Assembly (NCBI GenBank): GCA_001641225.1
Contig: LSMY01000002.1
Span: 62,001-126,000 of the forward strand
From: Mycoplasma sp. Bg2
Lineage (GTDB): Bacteria > Bacillota_I > Bacilli_A > Mycoplasmatales > Hepatoplasmataceae
Length of the DNA stretch: 64,000 nt
Direction of reading: 5' to 3'
Part shown: one piece after another, positions 10,934 through 23,504 of the stretch
Layout: each line of letters starts with the position of its first letter
Numbering within the stretch: the first letter of the stretch is position 1
The notes under the pieces: model-generated
What the model was told of the DNA's origin: nothing
Databases searched by the model: none
The model's input: only the letters and a program-made list of their open reading frames with translations
Made by a program: the position numbers and the translations under genes

Positions 10934-13900
10934 ATGAAAAAACAATATTTAATAAGTTTATTAGGATTAGCTGCAATATCTATTTCTTTAGGAAATAGTT
11001 TTTCTTCTATGACTTCATCACCCTCTAATCCAGTTAGTGAGGAGTCTACTAATACTAGTGCTAGTCTTAGTGAAGAAGAACTTAATACTCTAGAAGAATA
11101 TGAAAATGAATTTCCTGATTATTCTATTGAACAAATCGAAGCTGGGGAGACGCATAGTGCAGCAATAGTTAATGATGGAGAAAAAGATTCACTATATACT
11201 TGGGGGCTAAATACCTCCGGTCAACTTGGGGTAGGTAATCATAAAGATTATAAAACTCCTCAGAAAGCAGATTTACCTGAGGGAGATATTGAAGATATTT
11301 CTCTTGGAGATCATCATAGTGCTGCAATTGTAGAAGGTGATCTTTATACTTGAGGAAGCAATGATTTTGGGCAGCTAGGGTTATCAAGTACTCAAAAAGA
11401 TTATAGTACTCCTACACATGTAACATATGGAATTGGAGATAGTGAAATTGAACAAGTTTCTGCAGGAGATTATACTACCGGGGTAGTAGTTGATTATGAG
11501 TCCTCACAATCAGCAAATGATTATCTTTATACTAGTGGGTCAAATAATCATGGACAACTAGGATATATAACTTCTAACGATAAATTTAATTCTTCTTTTG
11601 TAAAAGTTTCAAAACTACCTGTTGGAAATATTGAACAAGTTGAAATGGGCTTTTATAATAGTGCAGTAGTAATAGATGATGAAATGTGAATTTGAGGTGC
11701 AAATGGTCATGGTCAACTTGGTGTTAATACTCAAGATGGTGCTAGACATCCTTATCCATCAAATGTAAGAACTTTACCTAATGGAAACATTGAAGAAATT
11801 TCTCTTGGGCTTGCAGTTTCTTCTGCTATTGTAGATGGAAAACTTTATACTTGAGGAAGAAATGATTATGGTCAACTAGGACTTGGATGAAAAGGTGCTC
11901 CAATTAATTCTGCTCAGCCAGTTAAGCCTTTAAATAATATAGGTAATGTTGAGCAAATTTCTTTAGGTGATTATTTTAGTATGGCAGTTGTAACTGAAGG
12001 AACAAGTGATGAACTTTATACTTGAGGATATAATGATTATGGCCAACTTGGGCTTGGAGAAGACTTTACTGATGGTAGTTATGATGGCACTCCTCATAAC
12101 GTTGGGTTATTACCAAAAGGAGATATTGAACAAATTTCTGCGGGTGATTACTATTCTACTTCAATAGTAAATAATGGAACAAGTGATGTTCTTTATACTT
12201 GAGGACGCAATGATGATGGCCAACTTGGACTTGGAAATAATTCAAATCAAAATGCTCCTGTAAAAATGTGAGAAACACCTTATTTAGTTAATGTTTCATC
12301 GGAAGTAGCATCAATAGATACAAACTCTAAAGAAGTTAAAATTGAATATGAATTTGAAACAAGTGTTGATGTAGAAAGTGCTGATATTATTGTAGTTAAT
12401 GAAGAAGGTTATCATAATAATAATTTTTCAACACCAAAAAACATTGAAGGAAATAACTGACAAGGTGAATCTACTTTTATAATAGATTCAGAATATGGTG
12501 AATATACATATAGTATTGATTTAAATTATAAAGATGAAGCTGGAAATGTTAAATGTTCAGCAGGAATTGATGAAGGTGAATTTACTCTTCAAGGAGTACA
12601 ATCTAAACCAATAATTAAACAAAGCGGAGATGTTGCTGTTAAAAGTTCTACTAGAGCAACAGTAGATTATAAAGTAACTTCTGGAACAGATCAAATGGGA
12701 AATCCTTTAACTTTTGATGAAGTTAGATGGGTAGATCATGCTAATGATGATATATTGCTTGCTAGTTCAACTGAAATGTCTGGAACTTTAAAAGCAACAG
12801 AAAATTTAAAACCAAATAAAGTTTATGGTGATACACAACTAATTGCAATGTTTAATGAAGATAATGGAGATTATGATACAAAAACAACGGTGAACTCATT
12901 TACAATGGATTCTGCAAAAGAACAAACAGTAGTTACAAGTGAAAACGTTAATGTAATTAATTCTACAAAAGCAACTATTCATTATAATGTTGAACTTGGA
13001 ACAGATGTATGAGGAAATCCTGTAACAGTCGAAGAAGTTAAATGAATGAATGGTGAAGCTGAACTTGCAACTTCAGATAAAGTAAGTGATACTTTAACAA
13101 CTAATGAATTAGCGCCAAATCAATCTTATGAAAAAACAACAATTGAAGTAACTGTAAGTGATAAATCTGATGTTGCTCCAATAGATGTAAACCTATTTAC
13201 AATGGAACCAGGTGCAATTGATTCAACTATTAATGAAATTGGAGTTGTTGAAGTTAATGGATCAGCAGAAGCAAGTGTTAGTTATGAAGTAACACCTGGA
13301 TTAGATGTATGAGCCAATGATGTAACTGTAGAAGAAGTTAGTTGAATGTACCGTGGTGAAGCTATTGCAACTTCATCAACTGAAAGTGGAATTTTAGAAG
13401 CTTCTGATTTAGACCCATATATGCACTATAGAAATACAACTATTATTGCAAGAATGAGTGATAAAACAAGTACAAATGTAGTCAAAGTTGAAAATTTTAA
13501 AACTGAATCTGCAGCAATACCTTCAACAATTAGTGAAACTGGAAAAGTTGATGTTAAAAGTCCAACTGAAGCAAGCGTTGGTTATAATGTAACTCTTGGA
13601 TTAAACAATTATGGTAATGATGTAACTGTAGAAGAAGTTAAATGAATGAATGGTGAAGATGAACTTGCAACTTCAACTAAAGCAAGTGATACTTTAACAG
13701 CTGATGAATTATCACCAAACCAATTTTATGGTCGTACATTTATAGTTGCAACAATGAGTGATGGAACTACAACAAACGAAGAAATAATTAGTCATTTTAA
13801 AACTTCATCTGCAGCAGAAGAATCAACAATTATTGCAGAGGCTGTTAATATTATTAGTCCAACTGAAGCAAGTGTTGCTTATAATGTGAATTTAGGTAAA

Positions 13901-14905
13901 GACGCAAATGGTGATGATGTACATGTAATTGATGTTAAATGAATGAATGGTGATGATGAACTTGCAACTTCAAATAAAGCAAGTGACACTTTAGTAACTG
14001 ATGAATTAGCACCAAATCAATTTTATGCTCGTACATCTATAGTTGCAGAAATGAGCAATGGATCCATAATAGAAGAAACAATTAATCCTTTTAGAACTTG
14101 ATCTGCAGCAGAAGAATCAACAATTACTGCTGGCAATGTTAATATTATTAGTCCAACTGCAGCAAGTGTTGATTATAATATTGACTTAGGTAAAAGTGCA
14201 AATGGTGAAGATGTACATGTAACAGAAGTTAAATGAATGAATGGTGAAAATGAACTTGCAACTTCAAAATTAGTAAGTGATACTTTAACTACTAATAAAT
14301 TAGCAGCAAATCAAGAATACAATGATACAACTATAATTGCCAACATGAGCGATGGTACACAAGCAGAAGTTGATGTAAATGATTTCAATGAAGAAAATGT
14401 AGCACCTGAGTTATCTGCACTTCATCATGTTAAAGTTGACTTTAATGATGATATTTTAAATGTTAAAGGAACAATTGACACTAATGGTTCAGAAGTAACA
14501 GATGTTTATTTTGTAAAAGATGAACAAAGAATTCATACAGAACATATTGGTGCCCAACTAAACCAAGCTAATGATGCTAATGAAATAACTTATGATATAT
14601 GAACAAAAGAATACATTGGTGAAAAAAATGCTAATGGTAGTCCAGATCTTGATGGTTATTCAATTGCAATTGAATATGGAACTAAAATATTTGAAGAACC
14701 ATTATCATCAACAACAACAAATACTCATTCTGAAAAAGCAGAATTAGAAGCAATTGAAGTAGAACTCGGTCACTTATTAGGAAATAATAATAAACTCGGA
14801 GCATGAACAATTGCTGGAATATCAGTTGCTGTTATATTAGTGGTTGCAATCATGAGTGGAACATTAATTTATCTATTTAAAAAATATAATACAAATAAAG
14901 TTTAA
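10934..14905 (+). CDS. RCC1-propeller/Fn3-repeat membrane-anchored surface protein
   Basis: 1323 aa with UGA as Trp; ATG 10934 follows AAAGAAAGGAAA. An in-frame ATG at 10883 is rejected because it lies before the ribosome site and inside the inverted repeat. Layout: signal-like 1-25; Ser-rich linker 26-60; seven RCC1 repeats at 62-450 (consensus IEQISMG-xx-HSAAIV ... LYTWG-x-N-xx-GQLGLG), one complete seven-bladed propeller; a beta domain at 450-555 common to all the RCC1 paralogues; six Fn3-like units of about 99 aa at 557-1152; a pre-anchor domain at 1155-1270; membrane helix at 1288-1315 with KKYNTNK tail. RCC1 propellers are typically protein-binding folds, so a receptor or adhesin role is inferred. 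Own promoter and terminator. Confidence 0.93.
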
Positions 14906-14923
14906 TAGCTTTAAATATTAAAT

Positions 14924-14954
14924 AAAAAAGAAGAATTGAGGTTCTTCTTTTTTT
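14924..14954 (+). terminator. Rho-independent terminator
   Basis: A 12-bp arm AAAAAAGAAGAA, loop TTGAGG and TTCTTCTTTTTT arm run into T's, 18 bp past the stop. The same core recurs after the next three genes. Confidence 0.85.
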
Positions 14955-15008
14955 ATTTTAAGGTTATTATTTAATTTAATTTATTTATGTACTTATTAAT
15001 TATTGTAA

Positions 15009-15187
15009 TATAATTTAATTTGTGATAATAATGTTAAGTTTTAGTTACTAAATTAGCATTATTGGTTTTACAAGTTTAGAATTATTAGTTTATTTATAAG
15101 TTCAGAATTATTAGTTTAAATGTAGTTACATTACTTTTATGTTTTAACTTGTTTAATTAAAAATATTTTAAAAGAAAGGAAATAGAA
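15009..15187 (+). promoter_or_regulatory. Promoter and long structured leader
   Basis: TATAAT at 15009-15014 predicts a leader of about 165 nt. Near its 5' end ATAATGTTAA and TTAGCATTAT (15028-15062) can pair with one G-U. A 21-nt segment is duplicated at 15072-15092 and 15098-15118 with one mismatch. The dyad AATGTA-GT-TACATT follows, then AAAGAAAGGAAA just before the ATG. The layout is shared with the leaders at 19331 and 23348. Confidence 0.6.
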
Positions 15188-18100
15188 ATGAAAAAACAAT
15201 ATTTAATAAGTTTATTAGGATTAGCTGCAATATCTATTTCTTTAGGAAATGGGTTTTCTTCTATGACTTCATCTTCTACTAGAACTACTACTAGCACGGA
15301 ACCTGCTAGTAGTAGTTCTAGTCTTAGTGAAGAAGAACTTGATACTATGGAAGAATATGAAAATGAATTTCCAGATTATTCAATTGAAGAAATTGAAATG
15401 GGATATTATTCTACTGCAGCAGTAATAAATGATGGAGAAAATGATCATCTTTATACTTGAGGGTTTAATTCTGATGGTCAACTAGGGCTCGATGATACTG
15501 ATGATAGAAAAGTTCCCACAGAAGTGACAACTTTGCCAGCAGGAAATATTGAAGATATTTCTGTAGGACGTAATAGTACTGCTGCCATTGTAGACGGTGA
15601 TCTTTATACTTGAGGAGATAATTATTATGGTCAACTTGGGATTGATAGCAGAGCAGATAAACATACACCTACAAAAGTACAAGCTTTTTCTGGAAAAACA
15701 GTTGAACAAATTTCAATGGGAAATAATAGTAGTGCCGCCATTGTAGATGATGATCTTTACACTTGAGGATATAATAATCGTGGTCAACTTGGACTCGGTG
15801 ATACAAAGAACAAATATGTTCCAATAGAAGTAAAAGATTTTTCTAATAATACAGTTGAACAAGTTTCATTGGGATATTGAAGTAGTGCTGCTATTGTAGA
15901 TGGTGATCTTTATACTTGAGGTTATAATATTTATGGTCAATTAGGACTTGGTGATATTGATAGTAGAAATGTTCCAACAAAAGTAACGACATTTAATAGT
16001 GGAACAGTAGAACAAATTTCATTAGGAAATACTCATAGTGCCGCTATTGCAGATGGTGACCTTTATACTTGAGGAAATAATAGTCAAGGGCAATTAGGAC
16101 TTGATGATACAGATAATAGATATGTTCCTACAGAAGTAAAAGAATTTTCCGATAATGAGATTGAGCAAATTTCCATGGGGTATTGGTATAGTACTGCAGT
16201 TGTAGATAATGAACTTTATACTTGGGGATTAAATTATGATGGTCAACTTGGACTTGGTGATGTATACAATAGACATTCTCCTGTAAAAGTTGCATTTCTT
16301 CCTAGTGAAAATCAAAATATTGAACAAATTTCAGCAGGATATAATAGTAGTTCCGCTATTGTTAATGGTGCCCTTTATACTTGAGGAGATAATTATTATG
16401 GCCAACTAGGACTTGGTGATAAAAGTGATAGAAATACTCCTCAAGTAGTATGGAAACCACCATATATTGATAGTGATAGTATTTATTCGAGTGCAACACC
16501 GATAAATGATGATGTAGATAAAATTAAAATTAATTATAAATTTGAAACAAATCTTGAAGTAGAAGATGTAACTATTTTACTTGAGGACAATGGTACTTAT
16601 GGTGGTGTTATTGTTCCTGATATTGAAGAACATGATGAAGTTATTAAAGGGTCAAAACCAGATGAATATATCGGTGAATTAATTATTAAAAATTTAGTTC
16701 CTGGGGCAAAATATAAATATACAATTAATCTTAATTATATAAATTATCAAAATGAATTAAAATCAATCTATCTTGATGGAGGAGAATTTTCAATATCAGT
16801 TGAATCTGTTACACCCTCAATTGAAGATATAAACCCTCAAAATCAACAAGCTGATTCAATTGAAGTTGATTTTGATTTAGATTTAGGTCATGATAAGTTA
16901 AACACTCCTTATATGCTTGAAGAAATAACTATTAATGATTATTTACATGTTCAAGAACGAACATATACAGAAGATAATTTTGAAATAGATGATCAAGGAG
17001 AAGGAACTCTTGTAGTTTCTGATTTATATCCTAATACTTCTTACAGTTGAGATGTTACCTTTGTGCTTTCCTCTCCACTAGAAGAAGATAAAATAGAATT
17101 AAATGATGAACTTAATACTTTTGAAACTAAGTCTGCAAAATCAAAATCAAACATTACCTCATCTGGAAAAGCTGAAGTAAAAGAAGATTCTACTGAAGCA
17201 ACAATTGATTATAAAATTGAACTTGGAAATAATGATTTTGGTGAAGAAGTAACTATTGCAAAAGTTGAATGGATGAAAGGGAAAGATACACTTGCCCTTT
17301 CAACTTCACAAGCTACAACAAATGATGCTTTATTTGCTGAAGGTCTAACTCCAAATACAACTTATGCAAATACATATTTAGTTGCAGAAATGAGTGATGG
17401 AAGTGTTACTAATATAGAAACTGTTGATACTTTTGTAACTGGCGTTGACCCAAGTCAAATTGAAGCATCAAAAATAACAACTAGTGAATTTAACCTTGTA
17501 AGTCCAACTGAAGCAAATATTGGTTATAGCATTGAACTTGGAAAAGATGAACAAGGTAATGAAGTAACACCAACTAAAGTAGAATGAATGAATGGAAAAG
17601 AAACACTTGATCTTTTAGTTACAGAAGAACCAAGCGGAACTTTAACAGCTACACATTTAGCTCCAAATACAACTTATGATAATACATTTATAGTTGCAGA
17701 AATGAGTGATGGAACAACAACTAATATATGTGAAGTTAATTCATTTACAATGGACACTGCTGCTGAAACTTCATCAATAACATCAACAAATAAAGTTGTT
17801 TTAATGAGTCCTACAGAAGCAAGTATTGATTATGTAGTAACTCCTGGAAAAGATGATGATGGCAATCCTTTAACTGTTTCAGAAGTAATGTGATTAGATG
17901 GTGGAAAAGAACTTGCAACAAGTAAACTAGTAAGTGGAACACTAACTAGTGAAAAATTATCTCCTAATAAACTTTATGATAGTACAACTTTAGTTGCAAA
18001 AATGAGTGATGGAACTCATACAGAAGCTTTTGAAGTTGGCAAATTTACTGCATGTCCAGGTGATGCTGATTCAATAGTAAGAGTAGATGGTGACGTTGAA

Positions 18101-19225
18101 GTTTATGGCCCAACTGAAGCAAAAGTTGATTATCAAGTAACTCCCGGAAAAGATAAAGATGGTCTTGCTGTAACAGTTGAAGAAGTTAGATGAATGAACG
18201 GTGAAGTAGAACTTGATTCAGCAATTGGAGAAATAGGCGTTTTAGAAGCTGACAATTTAGTTGGCGCTACTACTTATAAAACAACAATAGTTGTTGACAT
18301 GAGCGATGACACTACTGTAACTGTTACAGTTGATGCATTTACAACTGGTGATATTGATTTAGAAACACCAGAAATAGATTGCATTGATGTGGAAACAACA
18401 GCTACTACAGCAACATTTGATTATGTAATATTAGATGAAGGTATAGCTGCAAATGGTGAACCTTACATCTTATCTAATATTGAAATTAGAGATGATAATC
18501 AAAAAGTACGCGATAGTGAACATATTTCAGATGGTAATGATAAAACTGGTTCAGTAACTGTTGATGGCTTAGATCCTAATACATCATATGAAGGTTGAAC
18601 AATGGAAGCAACCTTCAGTGATACAGCAACTAAAGAATTAGAAGAAAAAGTAACTGATAACATTGGAACATTTATAACAAATAAAGTTGATCTAGAAGCA
18701 CCAGAAATAGAGTACACTGTTGATGAAATAACAGAGACTACTACAACATTTAATTATGTAGTAATTGATGAAGGTATAGATGGAAATGGTAACCCTTATA
18801 CCTTAACTAACCTTGAAATTAAAGATGCAAATGGAGATTTAGTTCCTAATCAAACTGTTAACGGTGAATATGGAAAAAATGGTTCAATAACTGTTACAGG
18901 TTTAACAGCAGGAACAACATATAGTGGTTGAACAATGGATGCTACATTTTCCGGAACAAATGATGATCAAGTAGAAAAAATATCTACTGATCTTGATGAA
19001 TTTGGAACATCATTGCCTATGACAGATTTAGATCCTTCAACTCCTACTACTCCATGAACAGATTTAGATCCTTCAACTCCAGTTACTCCATGAACAGATT
19101 TAGATCCTTCTACTCCCAATAGTTTTGGAACATGAACAATTATTGGAATATCAGCAGCCGCCATATTGCTTGTTGCAATCATTGCCGGTGGATTAACATA
19201 TTTTATCAAAAGATATAAAGCATAA
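15188..19225 (+). CDS. RCC1-propeller/Fn3-repeat surface protein with TP-rich stalk
   Basis: 1345 aa with UGA as Trp. Layout: signal-like 1-25; Ser/Thr-rich linker 26-62; seven RCC1 repeats at 66-424; the family's post-propeller beta domain at 425-540; a second domain at 540-648 found only here and in the next two genes ('VTFVLSSP' near its end); four Fn3-like units at 653-1055; two longer units of 111 aa at 1061-1275 ('DEGIDGNGNPYTLTN'); three TDLDPSTP repeats forming a TP-rich stalk at 1279-1311; membrane helix with KRYKA tail at 1312-1345. Part of an Fn3 unit is almost identical in DNA to one in the next gene. Own promoter and terminator. Adhesin or receptor role inferred. Confidence 0.93.
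19022..19120 (+). repeat. 36-bp tandem repeat, about 2.7 copies, in coding sequence
   Basis: Units start at 19022, 19058 and 19094, each encoding TDLDPSTPxTPW (last copy truncated). The period keeps the frame, so stalk length could change by slippage or recombination. Confidence 0.85.
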
Positions 19226-19250
19226 TAAGCTTGATATTAAATAAATAAAC

Positions 19251-19277
19251 AAGAGGAATTAAGTTTCTTCTTTTTTA
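19251..19277 (+). terminator. Rho-independent terminator
   Basis: AAGAGGAA pairs with TTCTTCTT through one G-U and runs into T's, 25 bp past the stop. Confidence 0.7.
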
Positions 19278-19330
19278 TTTTAAATTTATTAGTTGATTTA
19301 ACTTATTTATTTACTTATTAATTATTGTAA

Positions 19331-19485
19331 TATAATTTAATTTAGTGATTATAATGCTAATTTTTTAGTTTTAAAAATTAACATTATTGGTTTTACTAGT
19401 TTAGAATTATTAATTTAAATGTAGTTACATTATTTTTATGTTTTAACTTATTTAATAAAATATTTTTAAAAGAAAGGAAATAGGA
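19331..19485 (+). promoter_or_regulatory. Promoter and structured leader
   Basis: TATAAT at 19331-19336. The leader begins with a 15-bp stem (19351-19365 with 19373-19387, one mismatch), continues with the AATGTA-GT-TACATT dyad and ends in AAAGAAAGGAAA ahead of the ATG. Confidence 0.6.
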
Positions 19486-22400
19486 ATGAAAAAACAATAT
19501 TTAATTAGTTTATTAGGATTAGCTGCGATATCTATTTCTTTAGGAAATGGGTTTTCTTCTATGACTTCATCAGCTTCTAATACAGTTACTGAGGAGTCTA
19601 CTAATACTAGTGCTAGTCTTAGTGAGGATGAACTTGATACTATTGAAGCATATGAAAATGAATTTCCAGATTATTCTATTGAGCAAATTTCAATGGGATA
19701 CAACCATAGTGCTGCAGTGATAAATGATGGTAAAAATGATCACCTTTATACTTGAGGATCAAATTTCGATGGGCAATTAGGACTTGGTGATAAATATGAA
19801 GAAAATTATTCTTATTTTCCTCAAGAAGTAACATATTTTAATAGTATGGGAGATATTGAGCAAATTTCAATGGGACTTAAACATAGCGCTGCTGTGGTAA
19901 ATGATGGAACTCCCGAAGGAGATACTCTTTATACTTGAGGAAAAAATGATTATGGTGAACTTGGACTTGGTAAAGGTTCAAATTATGAGGTTAATACTCC
20001 TACAGAAGTTACTGGTTTACCTGAAGGAGATATTGAACAAATTGAAATGGGAGATTTTTCTAGCTCCGCAATTATTAGTGGTGATCTTTATACTTGAGGA
20101 ATAAATAGTTATGGTCAGCTCGGACTTGGAACAGGTGGAGAACAAAGTGATTATGAAAATGCTCCCCAAGAAGTAACATATTTTAACAGTAAAGGAGATA
20201 TTGAACAAATTTCAACGGGAGAAAATCATAGTGCTGTAATTTTAAATGATGATAATGGCGGTCATCTTTATACTTGAGGTAAAAATAACGATGGTCAGCT
20301 TGGACTTAGTGATGATGCAAATTATTTAACTGGTGAAGATGGTAACGAATATATGAATACTCCTCAAGAAGTAACATATTTTAACAATCAAGGAGATATT
20401 GAACAAATTTCAATGGGAGTTTCTCACAGTGCAGCAGTAATGGATAATGAGCTTTATACTTGAGGTAATAATCATGAGGGACAACTTGGACTCGGAATAA
20501 TTGATGGAGAGGATCAAAATTATCCCCTAAAAGTAGAATTGTTGGATGGAGACATTGAACAAATTTCAATGGGAGATGATCATAGCACCGCGGTTGTAAA
20601 TGATGGAACAAGTGATCATCTTTATACTTGAGGAAGAAATGAAGAAGGTCAACTTGGACTTGGAACAATTGAAGAAAGCTATAACACTCCTCAAGAAGTA
20701 CAACTTCTACCAAAAGGAGATATTGAACAAATCTCAGCTGGTGGAGAAGATACTGGAATTATTTTAAAAAGCCAAAATGATACTTCTATATATACATGAG
20801 GAGAGAATCGTCTAGGCCAACTTGGAATCGGTGGAGATGATTATAGTGTTGAAAATTATTATATTCCACAAGAAATGTGAACAACGCCTTATATTTATAG
20901 TGATAGTTTTTATTCATCTGCAACTATTTCAGATGATCTTGATGAAGTTGTTATTCAATATGGATTTGAAACAAACCTTGAAGCAAAAAATGTAACTATA
21001 TTACTACAAAATAATAATAATCCTGAAGGCATTATCATTCCTAAAATTACAAAAAATGGGAGAATCAGTGATAGAACCGAACAAGACAAATATATAGGGG
21101 AGTTAACTATTGATAATTTAGTCCCTGGAGCAGATTACACTTATACGATTGAACTTAATTATAAAAATTATCTAGATGATTTAGTTTCAATTGAAATTGA
21201 TCAAGGTGAATTTTCAAATAATGTTGTGCCATTATCACCTGAGTTTGAAGAAACAAATGTACAAAATAATCAAGCAACCTCAGTAGAAATAGCATTCGAT
21301 TTAGATTTAGGGCATGACCAAGGGAATGTTCCTTACACACTTGATGAAATAATTATTAATGATAATTATCATAAGCAAGAATGAACATATACAGATAATG
21401 GCAGAGGTAATAATGTAAAAGGTAAATTTGAAATTAATAGTCAAGGAGAAGGATATGTTGAAGTTAAAGATTTATATCCTAATACTTCTTATACATGAGA
21501 TGTTACCTTTTTATTAAGTTCACCATGAGAAGAAGATAATTATGAATTTAATCAAGAACTTGATCCTTTTGAAACCAAGCCTGCTAATACAAAATCAGAA
21601 ATTTCTTCTACTAAAAAAGCTAAAGTCAATAGTCCTACTGAAGCAACTATTGATTATAATATTGAGCCAGGGACTAATGTTTATGGTGAAGATGTAACAA
21701 TTTCAAAAGTTGAATGAATAGATAATAAAAAAGAAACAATTGCTCTTTCAACTTCAAATAAAAGCCAAGATATTTTAATAGCTGATGCCTTATCTCCCAA
21801 TACAACTTATGCTAATACTTTTATAGTTGCAGAAATGAGTGATGGAAGTGTTACTAATATTGAAACTATCAAAAAATTTGAAACAGGTGCTGACCCAAGC
21901 AAAGTTGAAGCATCAACAATAACATCTAATGAATTTAATCTTGTAAGTCCAACTGAAGCAAATATTGGTTATAGTATTGAACTTGGAAAAGATGAACAAG
22001 GTAATGAAGTAACACCAACTAAAGTAGAATGAATGAATGGAAAAGAAACACTTGATCTTTTAGTTACAGAAGAACCAAGTGGAACTTTAACAGCTACAAA
22101 TTTATCGCCAAATGCAATCTATGCTAATACATTTCTTGTTGCAGAAATGAGTGATGGAACAACAACTAATATATGTGAAGTCGCTCAATTTGAAACAGAA
22201 ACTGGAGCTGAAGATTCAAAAATAACTTCAGGTGGAATAGCTACAGTAAATAGTTCTACTGAAGCAACTATTGATTATAATGTCGAACCTGGAAAAGATG
22301 CTGATGGTAATCCTTTATCAGTAGCAGAAGTGAAATGAATGAATGGTGGAAAAGAACTTGCAACTTCAACACTAGCTAGTGGAGTATTAACTACTGAAGC

Positions 22401-23247
22401 ATTATCTCCTAATGTAACTTATGGTAGTACAACTTTAGTTGCAAAAATGAGTGACGGAAGTGAAACAAAAGCAATTAAAGTAGAATCTTTTGATGCAGAA
22501 GAAGGATCTATTGCTTCAGCGATTAAAGTAGATGGTGATGTTAAGGTTTATGGTCCAACTGAAGCAAAAGTTGATTATGATGTAAATCTTGGACTTGATG
22601 TTTGAGGAAACCCTGTAACTGTTACTAAAGTAAGTTGAATGAATGGTGATGATGTGCTTGATTGATCAACTGCAAATTTTGGAGTTTTAGAAGCTGATAA
22701 TTTAGTTGGCGGAACAACTTATGACGAAACAACATTAGTTGCTGACATGAGCGATGGTACTACTGCAACTGTTTTAGTCGGCGAATTTGAAACTACTTAT
22801 CCAGATTTAAAAACACCAGAAATAGAATGTATTGATGTTGAAGTAACAGATACTAGTGCAACATTTGATTATGTAATATTAGAAGAAGGAATGGATGCAA
22901 ATGGCGATCCTTATATTTTATCTAATATTGTAATTAAAGATCAAGATGAAAATGTGTATGATAATGAACATATTCCAGATGGTAATAATACAACTGGCTC
23001 AGTAACTGTTACAGGTTTAACCGCCGATACATCATATGAGGGTTGAACAATGGAAGCAATATTTACTGATAATGCAACTGGTGGTGAAGAAACAATAATA
23101 GTTGATATTGATACATTTACAACTATTAACGCAATTAATAATGGGCTTGGAACATGAGCAATTGTGGGAATAACTGCTGCTACCATATTGCTTATTGCAA
23201 TCATTGCTGGTGGATTAACATATTTTATAAAAAGATATAAAGCATAA
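19486..23247 (+). CDS. RCC1-propeller/Fn3-repeat surface protein
   Basis: 1253 aa with UGA as Trp. Layout: signal-like 1-25; linker 26-63; seven RCC1 repeats at 66-465; post-propeller beta domain at 467-577; the extra domain shared with the genes on either side at 584-700; four Fn3-like units at 704-1105; one long-type unit at 1112-1215 (its left neighbour has two, its right neighbour three); membrane helix and KRYKA tail at 1221-1253. It lacks the TP-rich stalk. DNA around 21903-22180 is nearly identical to 17455-17730 of the previous gene, which suggests recent gene conversion. Own promoter, leader and terminator. Confidence 0.93.
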
Positions 23248-23268
23248 TAGGTTTGATATTAAATAAAT

Positions 23269-23299
23269 AAAAAAGAAGAATTTAGTTTCTTCTTTTTTA
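23269..23299 (+). terminator. Rho-independent terminator
   Basis: AAAAAAGAAGAA pairs with TTCTTCTTTTTT around a short loop and continues into T's, 22 bp past the stop. Confidence 0.85.
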
Positions 23300-23347
23300 T
23301 TTTAAGGTTATTATTTGATTTCTTTATGTACTTATTAATTATTGTAA

Positions 23348-23504
23348 TATAATTTAATTTAATGATTATAATGCTAATTTTTTAGTTTTTAAAATTAGCA
23401 TTATTGGTTTTACGAGTTTAGAATTATTAGTTTAAATGTAGTTACATTACTTTTATGTTTTAACTTATTTAATTAAAAATATTTTTAAAAGAAAGGAAAT
23501 AGAA
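23348..23504 (+). promoter_or_regulatory. Promoter and structured leader
   Basis: TATAAT at 23348-23353. The leader opens with a perfect 14-bp stem: ATAATGCTAATTTT (23368-23381) with AAAATTAGCATTAT (23391-23404), loop 9 nt. The conserved AATGTA-GT-TACATT dyad and AAAGAAAGGAAA follow. Confidence 0.65.

Noticed and set aside
10934..11050. Lipoprotein signal in the surface proteins
   Set aside because: No cysteine near the end of the hydrophobic segment in any of the 16 starts, so they appear anchored by the C-terminal helix instead.
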